Made by a program: the position numbers and the translations under genes. Shown in pieces: positions 1-9,313 of a stretch of 64,000 bases of DNA (its first letter is position 1; each line of letters starts with the position of its first letter). Source of the stretch: Hymenobacter sp. UV11 (GTDB taxonomy: Bacteria; Bacteroidota; Bacteroidia; Cytophagales; Hymenobacteraceae); NCBI RefSeq assembly GCF_004684095.1, contig NZ_SRII01000003.1, positions 248,001 to 312,000 on the forward strand, in the 5' to 3' direction. The notes beneath the pieces were generated by a model, which ran no database searches, was not told the DNA's origin, and saw only the letters and a program-made list of their open reading frames with translations.

Positions 1-1
1 T

Positions 2-607
2 AATCTTCAAAAATATTATGAAGCAGCCACTGATTCCGCCTATGGTACTGCTAAAGGAAATAATTATACATATGTTGGAGATTTCAAGTATTTAGTCTTT
101 TCAGGAAAAGGTGAGTTAAATGTAAGTGGCACCCAGATGAAAGGTGATTTCAAAAAAGGTCGAATTGATGGTGCGATTGAACATGTTCACAGAAATGAGT
201 ATACTTTTGATGGAAAGATTTGGTATGATGATAAATATTCGTATCAGAGCGGTAATATGACTCTAGCAAATGGAGATACATATCAAGGAGAACTACGAAA
301 CTTCTTATTTCATGGGAAAGGAACTTACGTCCATGATGAGCATTGTGGTAATTGGGGGAATTGCAATAGTTATACACTAACTGACATTTCTTGGGTTGAT
401 GGGAAGACTAACTTTAGACCTCTTATAACTCCAGCATCTTCTGCTTTTCTTGATAATAGCTGGTATAAAACTAGTTTGCCAGATTATAGCATGTTCGATG
501 CCCCTCTATTTGTATTAATTGGGGTTCCAACAGAGTATCCAACGTTTAACTCACAAAAAGGCCAATGGAACTGGAATATTAAATTTCCGATATTAATATT
601 ACCATAA
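2..607 (+). CDS. MORN-repeat protein, 5' end outside the window
   Basis: The reading frame is open from the first bases of the window, so the gene starts upstream and only its C-terminal 201 residues are seen; the first internal ATG is at 137. The visible part holds MORN-like units (YVGDFKYLVFSGKGEL, then GDTYQGELRNFLFHGKGTY), a repeat that in other proteins binds membranes or acts as a scaffold. The last 90 residues match no family I recognise. The gene and the 400 bases after it are far richer in A and T than the rest of the window, which suggests acquisition from elsewhere. No function can be assigned. Confidence 0.65.
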   Translation, partial: NLQKYYEAATDSAYGTAKGNNYTYVGDFKYLVFSGKGELNVSGTQMKGDFKKGRIDGAIEHVHRNEYTFDGKIWYDDKYSYQSGNMTLANGDTYQGELRNFLFHGKGTYVHDEHCGNWGNCNSYTLTDISWVDGKTNFRPLITPASSAFLDNSWYKTSLPDYSMFDAPLFVLIGVPTEYPTFNSQKGQWNWNIKFPILILP

Positions 608-1241
608 AAATTCTCGAAATTTAACGCCAGGTAACATGGATTTGGCAATAGTAGGGCTGAAAAATATTAGCTTCAGTTGTATTCAGGCTATCAGCTTCAG
701 TTCCGGTTTAACATTAGCAATTTGGCTATTAGTTGTTATCTTTAACACTTAGTTGTCAATTGGCTTGGATTATCGGCTGGACGTTATAAAATCCTCTGGC
801 ATCGTAAAGCACTGCTCGCTAGCCGAAAATAGTATTTAAAATCCTGGAATAATCAAAAACAGGATACTTGCAAATACTTTATTTGGGTAATTTAATTAAT
901 TCTGTTGGATTAGTTTTCGGTGCAATTATCTCGGATATGAGGTTGAACACTTTAAAGCGGCAGAGCATCTAGGAAATAAAGTCTTTTAATTATTTCGTCT
1001 TGGTTGCGCTTAACAATCCGTAGTATCTTAATAGGCATTCCTTACAATAAGATGCGACGCTGCCATGATTTTTCTGCAGTTTTGAACTGCGTGCCTTTGC
1101 CGAGCGGCTGGGCTAGTCCGCGTATTAAGGAGTGTGCGACCAAGAAAGCGGCGGGAGCATTGAGCGACCTCAACTTAAGCAGCCTTGTTAATCCACCGTT
1201 AATAAGTCCTCCAATCGTGTAGTAAATGCCCTGCTCCGCCA
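608..1241. other. AT-rich stretch without a recognisable gene
   Basis: No credible reading frame is present on either strand. Base composition changes from AT-rich to GC-rich at about 1050-1250, which probably marks the end of an acquired segment. No RNA gene or clear hairpin was seen. Confidence 0.5.
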
Positions 1242-1571
1242 CTGGGCCTGCGCCACGCCGAGCTCCTGCGTGCTTGGCTTACCCGCACCTGCCCGGTCTG
1301 GAACGAACTGCAAGCTGGGGCTGATTCGAACCATCTCTACCGGGGCCAGCTGCGGGGCGCCCACCCGGGGGTAGTGCTCACCTTCGTGGTGCGGCTCACC
1401 CGCCCCGCGACCGGCTGGCAGTACCAGCTGCTGGCCTTCCAAGTGGGCACCCCCACCAGGGAGGGCCTGCTGCAGTAAGTGCCCCTGCTGGGGGTGCCCG
1501 ACGACGCGGACTACCGGCCCGATGTAGCCAGCTTTCAGCAGCAGTTGCAGCGGGCGCTGCCGACGCTGTAG
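1242..1571 (+). pseudogene. Remnant of an unidentified gene with an in-frame stop
   Basis: The frame reads as plausible protein (for example LTFVVRLTRPATGWQYQLL) up to a TAA at 1476-1478, then continues in the same frame as plausible protein (VPLLGVPDDADYRPDVA) up to TAG at 1569-1571. No start codon is found and the upstream side runs into low-quality sequence. This looks like the C-terminal part of a decayed gene broken by a nonsense mutation. The family is not recognised. It is convergent with the aspartyl-protease-like gene, which ends 3 bases further on. Confidence 0.4.
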
Positions 1572-1574
1572 CGC

Positions 1575-2561
1575 CTAGCGCACGCCCGCGGCGGGGGCAG
1601 TAGTCCGGGTGGGCACTAGGGCGTAGAACTGCTGGCGGCCGTAGTGAAAGCTGACCAGCTTATCCTGGCTCAGGTAGGGAAAACCCAGCACACCCTGGTA
1701 CGGCAGCGGCTGGCCGTTGGCGGGTCGAGCAAAGGCCGCCAGCTGCACGGGCATCCCCTGCCAACTAGTTTCCCCCACCACCGCTTCGCGCAGCATACTA
1801 CGCCGCACGAGTTGCCGGTGGCCATCGGCGCCCGTTGAGGGCTCCGCGGCGCCCGGCTGGGGGCGGTCGGGCAAGGGCAGCGTGCGGCAGAAGGTGGTGT
1901 CGAGCTGGTTATCGGCGGCCCCGGTATCGAGCAGCCACCGCACGGGTGCCTGGCCGATAAAGCCGGCCGCCACGGGGAAGCCCCTGCCCGGCACCAGAGT
2001 AAAGGCCACCGAGTCCCGGCGCGTAAACGGCCGCCGGGCGGGGTGCGGCACGCGCAGGGAATAAAAGCTGACCCGGCGCTGCGCGTAGTCCAGCACGACT
2101 TCGAAGTGCTGCAGCAGCCCGTAGCCGATAAAGCCCAGTAAGGGCCCGCCGGTGTAGCGGCGTAGGTGGTCGAGGGCAAAGGCCTGGGCGGCGAAGCCCG
2201 TGAAGCGGGCGGGCCCGAGGGCGAACTCCCGCACGGCCAGGGCTTGCACGACTACCCGGCCGGTCTGGCCGCGCGCTATCTGGGGAGGCTGCGTCGTACT
2301 GAGCTGCTGGGCAAAGGGGCCGCTGTCCACCACCAGCGGGGCCGAGCTGCCCGTATCGAGGATAAAATCGCCCCGCTGCCCGTTGCAGCGCAGGTCGCGC
2401 AGCACGACCAGTCCGCCCACCAACTTAAAGGGCAGGGTGAAGGCGGGCGTGGCCTCCAGGCGGTGGGGCTGGGGGGCCGGCGCGGGCGTGGTGGCCGGCC
2501 TATGAAGTGGGCCCAGTAGGGCTAGTAGTAGATAGAAACACATGGAGGCAGAGCAGGCCAT
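1575..2561 (-). CDS. Retropepsin-like aspartyl protease family protein, exported
   Basis: The 328-residue protein has two copies of the aspartyl-protease signature: FILDTGSSAPLV near residue 65 and WLLDTGAADNQL near residue 209. Each is the start of one lobe of a pepsin-like fold, as in the Bacteroidota proteins with a tandem retropepsin-like domain. The N-terminus has a hydrophobic stretch (MCFYLLLALLGPL), so it is probably exported to the periplasm or outer surface. An alternative ATG lies six codons in. The substrate is unknown. Both catalytic Asp residues are present, so activity is plausible. The gene stands alone between decayed sequences. Confidence 0.75.
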   Translation of the reverse strand: MACSASMCFYLLLALLGPLHRPATTPAPAPQPHRLEATPAFTLPFKLVGGLVVLRDLRCNGQRGDFILDTGSSAPLVVDSGPFAQQLSTTQPPQIARGQTGRVVVQALAVREFALGPARFTGFAAQAFALDHLRRYTGGPLLGFIGYGLLQHFEVVLDYAQRRVSFYSLRVPHPARRPFTRRDSVAFTLVPGRGFPVAAGFIGQAPVRWLLDTGAADNQLDTTFCRTLPLPDRPQPGAAEPSTGADGHRQLVRRSMLREAVVGETSWQGMPVQLAAFARPANGQPLPYQGVLGFPYLSQDKLVSFHYGRQQFYALVPTRTTAPAAGVR

Positions 2562-2788
2562 AAGGGCCAGCGGACGGCGGTAAAACTACGCGCGTCTGGC
2601 CGCACCGTTGCGCGGATGAACTTACCCACTTAGCCGGGGCAGAGTCCTGGCCTTGCTGGCCGTTTCCTGCATTAAAACCGACGATGCTACTCCCTCCGCG
2701 GCGAAGCGGGCGGAAGAGGTGCGCCGCTGGATTCCGCTGGGAGAGGTGCATAGCTAGGCTCGTAGCGCCGTGAGCGGCGGGCCTCATC

Positions 2789-3184
2789 GTGACGCCCGCC
2801 GTGGGTGCCAGCCCGGCCGTGGTGCGGGCGCTGAGCACCACGGCCAGCTACTTCGCGGGGGTAGACCTGAGCCTCAGCCTGAACGGCATGGTATTGACGG
2901 AGTACTGGGCCGACCTGCGGGCCATGCTCGACCAGGCCCGCTACCTGACCGAATATTATAGGCTCACGCCGCAAGACATTGCCGAGCTGGATTTCAGCAT
3001 CCCGATTTGGGACGCGCTGCTCGGCGACTTTTTTGCCGTGGCGGCCGTGGGCGAATACGACCCGCGCCGTCCGGTGGAGGTCCGGCTGGCCCGGCTGAAC
3101 GCTGCCCAATTGGGCGCGCCAGCGGTACCGGGTGCCGGGGTAGAGTGGTATGGAGGTGAGTTTTACGGCTCAGAATGGTACTAG
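2789..3184 (+). CDS. Hypothetical protein, possibly a gene fragment
   Basis: This 131-residue frame starts at a GTG; the first internal ATG would remove about 33 residues. The sequence is acidic in the middle and ends in an aromatic Gly-Glu-rich tail (EWYGGEFYGSEWY). I recognise no family. Just upstream (about 2640-2756) another frame reads like a short lipoprotein signal (LALLAVSC, then a stop), so this ORF may be the remainder of a damaged lipoprotein gene. It overlaps the end of the RES gene on the other strand by 4 bases. Confidence 0.35.
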   Translation: MTPAVGASPAVVRALSTTASYFAGVDLSLSLNGMVLTEYWADLRAMLDQARYLTEYYRLTPQDIAELDFSIPIWDALLGDFFAVAAVGEYDPRRPVEVRLARLNAAQLGAPAVPGAGVEWYGGEFYGSEWY

Positions 3185-4371
3185 AAGATTAGCTGAGTAG
3201 TAGGTAATTGATTCAGGTACCATTCGAGTCTACCCAATCTTGTGTTCTTATAGGGAATAGCCATGCCTGGCACTAAGGCGACATGACCAAGTATATCTGC
3301 ATTTTCTAAATACTGAACTTCTTCCAAGGTAAAGGATACCGACTGCGTCATATGAAATAGCTTTTGTAATTCATGAGAATATCCACTTGGCTGATTTCTT
3401 TTTACAGGAAACACATAGTTATACGTGTCTACGGTGGTAAGCATGATATTTTGAGGATTGCCCGCAATAGCAGATAACAAGTCGATTTTAGTGGAGGGAT
3501 ACATGATGCCATCTATTTCATCTTTATTCACTACATATTGAAGAAGTAGTTGAGGAATAATATATTCTGGCTTGAAAATAGCTTTAGGATGTTCAGTGCG
3601 AAATACACATGCTATAACAAGAGGCAGGATAGCTAAATAACTAAAGGTTACCTGCACTCGAAATGCCTCATTTTTTTCGTCTCTCAATGGGTCATTTTGC
3701 TCTAAAGTAGGAAGAAATGAGTTTGTTATATTTCTGAATTGAAAAGGCCGAAGAATACGAACAATATTCAATTCTCGTTGAGGTATGAATTTAGCAATAT
3801 GCAAATTAGCCACTGACGGCCGATCAAATTCTTCCCAACACGTAAAAACAGAGCCACCTAAAAACAAAGCGGGTAAGCCAGGAATACTATACCTAGTTGT
3901 TTTGGCCTCGTGTCGCTTCTCAAAGGGCAAATGAAACAACTCTTTCTCTTGTAACTGATGAGCTTCGCTGAATCGTGCCCGAAAAAATCCGTTTTTCTGA
4001 TAATTACCTTGAGAATCACCGTGATTTTTATAGCGACTAAAAATCTTAATTGTATCTGTAAACTTAATGTTTTCTAGTGTGGCATTAAACAAGCTCGTAG
4101 CCTCTAATATCTTGCCATCATAATATAATTCAATCGTTGTGCAAATTCCATTAGACAATTTTTCGAAATTACTTTCAAATAATAGCAAATGCTCTTGTGT
4201 GAAATATAGTTTTTTTTCTAATGTTGTCTTCAAATGAGATTTAACTGTATTCAATGATTCTTTGACAAAACTTGGAAAATAACCTTTAGAGGTAAAATAA
4301 ATCTTCCTCTCGACATCTAAGCTATCAAAATAGCTCTCAAGGCCACCATGGGCATCCTTAGTAAAAGTCAT
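3181..4371 (-). CDS. RES-domain protein (predicted NAD-degrading enzyme), solo
   Basis: The C-terminal two thirds match the RES fold. FFRARF carries the first conserved Arg, TTRYSIPGLPALFLGG carries the conserved Tyr and Gly-rich loop, CWEEF carries the conserved Glu, and DGIMYPST matches the family's late motif. RES proteins studied so far are NAD+-consuming toxins normally paired with an Xre-like antitoxin. Here the protein is about 396 residues, longer than the usual 150-250, with an unassigned N-terminal part of about 125 residues, and no antitoxin gene adjoins it. I chose the ATG at 4371 because the frame upstream of it reads like non-coding sequence. The gene is AT-rich in a GC-rich setting, which suggests transfer. 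Confidence 0.7.
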   Translation of the reverse strand: MTFTKDAHGGLESYFDSLDVERKIYFTSKGYFPSFVKESLNTVKSHLKTTLEKKLYFTQEHLLLFESNFEKLSNGICTTIELYYDGKILEATSLFNATLENIKFTDTIKIFSRYKNHGDSQGNYQKNGFFRARFSEAHQLQEKELFHLPFEKRHEAKTTRYSIPGLPALFLGGSVFTCWEEFDRPSVANLHIAKFIPQRELNIVRILRPFQFRNITNSFLPTLEQNDPLRDEKNEAFRVQVTFSYLAILPLVIACVFRTEHPKAIFKPEYIIPQLLLQYVVNKDEIDGIMYPSTKIDLLSAIAGNPQNIMLTTVDTYNYVFPVKRNQPSGYSHELQKLFHMTQSVSFTLEEVQYLENADILGHVALVPGMAIPYKNTRLGRLEWYLNQLPTTQLIF

Positions 4372-4532
4372 AATGCAATAATTAAGTGGGGTATGCAAGT
4401 TACACTCACGGGGCATGGTCGGCATCGGCCTTAAAGCTGCGCTGTTAGCCCCACTCATGACGGTGGGGCTTTTTGTTGCCTCAGCTCTTAGTGCATGCTG
4501 CCCGAATCCACCTGCTGGTGTAGCTTTCGGGC

Positions 4533-5107
4533 ATGAAAAAGCTACTACTCATGGGGGTGCTATTGACTGGGCTGATAAGCCCGGCTGTGGGGGCAAGCAT
4601 GGAAAAACCTCTTGCCAGTTGACAGCACAAGCGGCTATGTAACCCGGGACCGCCTGGATGCACCCAACCAGGCGCAGGCGCAGGCCCTGGCCCGTGCGTA
4701 CGCCCGTACAACACTCACCGACAAGCCAAGCTTTCTATTGGATAGTAGCAACGCGGGGCGGCTATTGATTAGCGGGGCCGGAGCGCGTGGATTTAGCCGG
4801 CGTGGCGGCCCCGCTAACACGGCTGAGCGCACCTTACATTACGAGTTGCTGCTGCGGCCTCACGCGGGCTATTATGAGTACGAGCTGACTGACCTGACCA
4901 ACGAAACCTCCGTAATACAATACAGTGTAGCGCCTGGGGTAGCAGCAGCAACCACGGCTCGACGTGGGCCAGTTGAGGCAGGACTACGTAACCCCACCAG
5001 CTACGATAAAAAGTGCCGCCCCACCCCCGCGCTTCGCTCTTACCTGCGAGGCGGTGAATGAGGCGGTTCTGGCTGTGCTGTCGGATGCGCGGGCGACTAC
5101 ACCGTGA
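4533..5107 (+). pseudogene. Frameshifted DUF4468-like secreted protein gene
   Basis: ATG at 4533 begins a clear signal peptide (MKKLLLMGVLLTGLISPAVG), but that frame stops at TGA 4620-4622. The neighbouring frame continues from about 4612 with a domain resembling DUF4468 (Ala-rich helix, then SSNAGRLLISGAGARGF and LHYELLLRPHAGYYEYELTD). It is lost near 5020-5040, and a third frame gives the expected C-terminal helix CEAVNEAVLAVLSDAR, ending at TGA 5105-5107. Two frame changes in about 575 bases indicate a decayed gene or, less likely, assembly error. DUF4468 proteins are small exported proteins of unknown role common in Bacteroidota. Confidence 0.6.
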
Positions 5108-5255
5108 GGCTGAACATGGTGAGCAGCATGACGAACCCCATGTACTGGGTGAAGGGTAACCTGCTGCAGGCTAAGCAGTGGTTTCTGCTCATCCAGCCGG
5201 TGGCTTTGGCCTACCCTGGCGGGCGCATAGCTTATCGGCAGAGCCCCCAAAAGTC

Positions 5256-8200
5256 TTAGTGCACCTTACCCACTACTCGCCCAGTTCTGGTTTGCTGGAT
5301 TTGTAGCACGCCTTGTAAGCTGGAGCCGTGGGCTACTATTTCCACCTGGTGCGTGATGATCACTGGGGCCGGGGCCTGCGTTTGGGCAGCGGGCGTGTAC
5401 GCTTTAGGCGCGCTCGGCACGGCGGTTGAAGTGCCACCCGAGCCAATGCTTTTGAGGCTGCTGCCGGCGCTCTGCCCTATGGCCGAGGCGATGCCGGCCA
5501 GCGCTACCAGGCCCACGCCGGCCGCAATGGCCAGTACCCCACCCTGTGGGCCAGTGAAGAGCGAATCCAGCGCCAGCTTGCCGATGCCGATAGTGATGAG
5601 CTGCTTGCCAAAGTCGGACATAAACGAGCCGATTTTGGAGAGGATGCTGCCAAACAGCTGCCCGAAGGCATCCCCCGCCGTGGCCGTGCCGGCAATGATG
5701 CTGCCGAACGCATCGGCAAACGAGCCGGCCAGGTCGGCCAGCGCCGGACCGATGGAGGCGCCCAGCTGGTCGGTGAGCTGCTCCATGCTGGTGTTGAAGT
5801 CGAGCTGGCTCTGTTTCACGGGCACAAAGGCGTTTTGCAGCTGGCCTTGGCCGGCCTGGATATCCTTGGCGGCCTGCCCAAAAATGGCCTTGTAGTCCGG
5901 CAGCTCCGGGTTGTCCACTACCAGGCTCGAAACGGTATTCGACAGGTCGGGCAGTTCAACCTTGGGCAGCTTCAGCTTGAACTCCGGCGTCTCGGTGGGG
6001 AAGGCTTTCTTCACCACGTCGGCCATGCGCAGGCTCAGGTTGGCATTGTCGCCCAGCGTCACGTTCAGGTTTTTCAAGTCGCCTACCAGGTTCTGCACCG
6101 CCCGGCTGAACGGCGAGTAGCCCGCATCGAGCAGCTTTTTAATGCCCGATTGGTCGGCTGCTTGCCGGGCTTCGAGGTACTTAAACTGCTCGCCGAGGGC
6201 CAGCGACTCGTTGCCGATTTCGCGGAAAGTCTTCTGCACCTCGGCGTAGGCCTTGGCCATATCGCCGTTGGCCTTGCCCAGCTCATTCAGCCGCTTAATC
6301 TGTGCTTCGAGGCTGGCAATAAGCTGGTTGCTGGCCGTAATGTCGGCTTCGGTGGTCAGATTGGGCTTGGCATCCTGCGCCGTTTTGAGGCGGGCCTGCA
6401 AGTCGGCCAGTAAGCCGACTTTTGCCGTGGCGGCTTCCGTGCTGCCTCCCAGAAACTTTAGCGCTAGGTCGGCCTCGGTTAGGGCCTGGATGAGTGGTCC
6501 GGCCACAGTACGGGCCAGGATGCCGGCGGCAGCCTCGAAGTCCTGCACCTGCTTGCGTTGCTTATCCAGTTCTTCGCCCACCTTGGCAATATCATTGCGC
6601 AGGTAGCCGATGTTTTCGGCCGCGCCTTTGGCTCCCAGGTTGCTCAGTTCCACGCCGTTGAGCTTGCCCGTTTCATTGACCGCCGCGGCTGACTTTTGTA
6701 GGGTAGCAAAGGCGTCTTCCAGCTCTTTAAGTTTGGCCTTGGCAGCCGGTAAGCTGTTAAGTGCAAAGGCTTTGTCCAGCCCCTGAAAAGTGTCAATCGA
6801 CTGGCGGGCCTTTGCGGCCGCGATATCAATAAAGTTGCCGTACTGGTCAATCTTAGTACCCGCCTCGGGCATGATGGCCGTCACGCGCTCGACGACGCTG
6901 CGCAGCTCCTCCTGCTCGGTGACGCTCAGGCTGGTTTTGCTCTTGAGCTGGTCGTATCGGTCGAGCAGCGGGGTGAGGCTGCTATCGAGCTTTTTCGTGG
7001 CCTCGACCTGCTTTTGAAACGATTCGTAGGCGCGCTCGCCCTCGGTGCGGGCGGCGTAGATGACCAGCGCCAGCGTGGCCAACGCCGCTACAATCGCGCC
7101 CGTGGGGCTCAGTACGGCCGCCAGCGCCCCGCGTAGCGCGGCCATGTTATTCTGCATCAGTAGCGTAGCGGCCTGCACCTCCAGCATCCCGGCGCGAATG
7201 GCCGGCAGGGCAGCACCCAGCGTGCCCAGCCCCACCAGCACCGGACCGGTGGCGGCGGCCAGGCCGGCCAGCACCGTGCCGGTGGCCAGCACGGCCGGGC
7301 TAAGCTGGGCCAGGCCCGCCGCCAGCGCGGCCCCGTGCCGCAGCAGGCTATCAAAGAAGTCCAGCAGCCCACTATCGGCAACAGCTTGCGCCAGGCCTTC
7401 CACTGAGCTTTTGAACGCTTCCAGCCCGCCGGTGAAGCCCTTGTTCAAAATCTCGCCCTGGCTGGCGGCATTCACCTTGCCGATGCTGGCGGCCATTTCA
7501 TCGAAACCCTCCGCGCCAGATTTGGCCAGCAGCAGGGCTGTACGGATAGAATCGGCCCCGAATATCTGCGTGCCAAACGTGTTTTTCGCTTGGTCTGACA
7601 AGCCGCCGAATGCCTTTTGCAGCTGGCCGGCAATGTCGCGCAGCGGCAGCATCTTGCCCTGGGTGTCGAAGAAATTCAGGCCCAGCTGCTTGATGGCCGT
7701 CTCGGCTTCCTTGCTCTGCAGCACCAGGCGCTGCAGGAAGGTTTTGAAGCTGGTGCCGGCATCGGAGCCCGACGAGAAGCCCGACGAGGTGACGCCCAGC
7801 GCCGTGTTGAAGTCCTCGAAGTTTACGCCCAACTGCCCGGCCACGGCCCCGGCCTGGCCCAGCGCCTGACGGTAGTCGTCGATGGCGAATTTGCTGGCAA
7901 TGGTGGTGCCGGTGATGTTGCTTACCAGGCCCGCCGCTTGCTGGGCCGACTTGCCGAAGTTGTTCATTACGTCGGTGGTGATGTCGGCGGCCGTAGCCAG
8001 CTGGGCACCGGTAGCCGTGGCCAGGGCGGTGCTGGCATCAGCTGCCCCGCCCAGAATCTGGGTGGTGCTCAAGCCGTTCTTGGCCAAGTTCTCTAGGGCC
8101 TGAGCTGCCTGCACGCTGCTGAACTTGAGGTTGGGGTCGAGAGCAATGTTCTGCGTTTTCTGCCGCAGGGCGGCGAGGCTGGCACCGCTGGCCTGGGTGG

Positions 8201-8432
8201 CGGCTTCTACCCGGTTGAAGGCGGACTGAAAATCGCCGCCCACTTTGAGCGCGCCCGCGCCAATCAGGGCAAGCGGGGCGCTCACGTAGGTGGTCACGCT
8301 TTTGCCGATGTCCTTGGCGCCCTCCGCAAACTGCGTCAGGCCTTTGAGGTCTTTTCTTGCCTCGGCCATGGCAGCTTTGAAGCCACCTATTTCAGCACCG
8401 AGAACGACGGAGACGCTAGCGAGAATATCCAT
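5256..8432 (-). CDS. Phage tail tape-measure protein (TP901-like)
   Basis: The 1058-residue product is rich in Ala, Gln and Leu. Its N-terminal region is typical of the TP901 tape-measure core (residues about 60-330: QNIALDPNLKFSSVQAAQAL, then AGQLGVNFEDFNTALG). Hydrophobic blocks follow at about 365-410 and 435-460, then coiled coil, and a hydrophobic Gly-rich C-terminal segment. In phages this protein fixes tail length and helps form the DNA channel. It is the largest phage-derived gene here, but no neighbouring tail, baseplate or capsid genes are present, so it probably belongs to a deleted prophage or a tail-like remnant. The frame itself is intact. Confidence 0.9.
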   Translation of the reverse strand: MDILASVSVVLGAEIGGFKAAMAEARKDLKGLTQFAEGAKDIGKSVTTYVSAPLALIGAGALKVGGDFQSAFNRVEAATQASGASLAALRQKTQNIALDPNLKFSSVQAAQALENLAKNGLSTTQILGGAADASTALATATGAQLATAADITTDVMNNFGKSAQQAAGLVSNITGTTIASKFAIDDYRQALGQAGAVAGQLGVNFEDFNTALGVTSSGFSSGSDAGTSFKTFLQRLVLQSKEAETAIKQLGLNFFDTQGKMLPLRDIAGQLQKAFGGLSDQAKNTFGTQIFGADSIRTALLLAKSGAEGFDEMAASIGKVNAASQGEILNKGFTGGLEAFKSSVEGLAQAVADSGLLDFFDSLLRHGAALAAGLAQLSPAVLATGTVLAGLAAATGPVLVGLGTLGAALPAIRAGMLEVQAATLLMQNNMAALRGALAAVLSPTGAIVAALATLALVIYAARTEGERAYESFQKQVEATKKLDSSLTPLLDRYDQLKSKTSLSVTEQEELRSVVERVTAIMPEAGTKIDQYGNFIDIAAAKARQSIDTFQGLDKAFALNSLPAAKAKLKELEDAFATLQKSAAAVNETGKLNGVELSNLGAKGAAENIGYLRNDIAKVGEELDKQRKQVQDFEAAAGILARTVAGPLIQALTEADLALKFLGGSTEAATAKVGLLADLQARLKTAQDAKPNLTTEADITASNQLIASLEAQIKRLNELGKANGDMAKAYAEVQKTFREIGNESLALGEQFKYLEARQAADQSGIKKLLDAGYSPFSRAVQNLVGDLKNLNVTLGDNANLSLRMADVVKKAFPTETPEFKLKLPKVELPDLSNTVSSLVVDNPELPDYKAIFGQAAKDIQAGQGQLQNAFVPVKQSQLDFNTSMEQLTDQLGASIGPALADLAGSFADAFGSIIAGTATAGDAFGQLFGSILSKIGSFMSDFGKQLITIGIGKLALDSLFTGPQGGVLAIAAGVGLVALAGIASAIGQSAGSSLKSIGSGGTSTAVPSAPKAYTPAAQTQAPAPVIITHQVEIVAHGSSLQGVLQIQQTRTGRVVGKVH

Positions 8433-8729
8433 AAGGCAACCAAGTCAGGACCCGCCAGGCGGCCGGCGGCTGAGCAGAAAAAAGGCGAGAGAAGAGCGCG
8501 ATAAAAAGCGTCCCCAATCTCCGATTGGGGGCCGGTTCTGCCAAGGCCCGGCGGGGTAAAGCGGGGTAAGCAGCTGGCCGCTACACCTCGCCCGGGGCGG
8601 AGAGGCCGGCGCAAGAGTGCGTTCACGCCCACGGCTGGGTAAGGCCGTCCACTGGGCTGGACACCCTTGGCGGTAATCGGCGCAAAAGTGTGCCGATTGG
8701 TACAGCCGTTCGGGGCGCTGATAGCTCTG

Positions 8730-8760
8730 GCAACTGGTACTAAAGCTCAGTACCAGTTGC
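8730..8760. repeat. Perfect 12-bp inverted repeat
   Basis: Arms GCAACTGGTACT and AGTACCAGTTGC are separated by seven bases. There is no T-run beside it, so it is not an obvious intrinsic terminator. It may be a protein binding site or a recombination scar. Confidence 0.6.
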
Positions 8761-8770
8761 TACCGCCCGA

Positions 8771-8797
8771 GCTGGGTATGGTAACACTATACCCAGC
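8771..8797. repeat. Perfect 9-bp inverted repeat
   Basis: Arms GCTGGGTAT and ATACCCAGC are separated by nine bases, ten bases after the preceding hairpin. It lies just downstream of the DUF1643 stop codon (minus strand) and may end that transcript. Confidence 0.55.
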
Positions 8798-8827
8798 GTA
8801 GTGAACTATGCTAGCAGATGGGCAAAC

Positions 8828-9313
8828 TCATGGGAGATAGTAGGGCCGAAGTTCTGTGACGGCTGACACGTACAAGGGGTGGCGCGGGTGGCCTGCTTTC
8901 GTTATGCCTAAGCACTGAGGCGAAACGCCAGCCTGCCTCAGCAATTCCATTACTTCTTTTGCTCGAAGGCGCGCCATGCGGTGTGCTCCCCAGGCTACGA
9001 CTACCCATTTTGCACTAGCTATTTCGTGCAGCAAGTAGCGCTCTGCTTCCCCTAGGGGGCTTGCGTGACTCTTTAAAACACGTGGGTGAGCGGTGCACAG
9101 CGTGTAGAGGTTACGCACTGACAGGCTGCCAGCGCCCCAATCCTGAGCAAAGCTGATGCACCGTCGAATAGTAGGGTCATCTTTTTCGGCATCTGCTGTG
9201 CTGGGGTTAAGCATAATGAAGACAGCCTGCGGTAAGCTCTCATCCCAAGTGCGACCGAGTAGGTACCGATACTCTTTAGTGTGGTCGTCGTTAAATGTTG
9301 CAAAGTGTTTCAT
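8828..9313 (-). CDS. DUF1643 family protein
   Basis: The 161-residue protein shows the family pattern: a start resembling RYLLGRTW, then FIMLNPSTADAEKDDPTIRR near residue 32, the VRNLYTL block, VVVAWG near residue 105, and the C-terminal GHPRHPLYVS. DUF1643 proteins are frequent in phages and mobile elements; their biochemical role is unknown. Its ATG overlaps the small-terminase stop in an ATGA arrangement, so the two are translated from one transcript. It is convergent with nothing and precedes the gap before the tape-measure gene. Confidence 0.85.
   Translation of the reverse strand: MKHFATFNDDHTKEYRYLLGRTWDESLPQAVFIMLNPSTADAEKDDPTIRRCISFAQDWGAGSLSVRNLYTLCTAHPRVLKSHASPLGEAERYLLHEIASAKWVVVAWGAHRMARLRAKEVMELLRQAGVSPQCLGITKAGHPRHPLYVSAVTELRPYYLP

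Larger units (their letters stand above)
8433..8827. other. Gene-free gap with three hairpins inside phage remnant
   Basis: No gene is seen in this stretch between the tape-measure and DUF1643 genes. It holds three inverted repeats: 8512-8530 (CCCCAATC arms), 8730-8760 (12-bp perfect arms) and 8771-8797 (9-bp perfect arms). In an intact prophage this is where large terminase, portal, protease, capsid and tail genes would lie between small terminase and tape measure, so this is the likely junction of a deletion. Confidence 0.5.

Noticed and set aside
5108..5259. Rightward frame just before the tape-measure stop
   Set aside because: It reads as plausible protein, but has only about 50 codons, no clear start and no family; it may be part of the decayed region.
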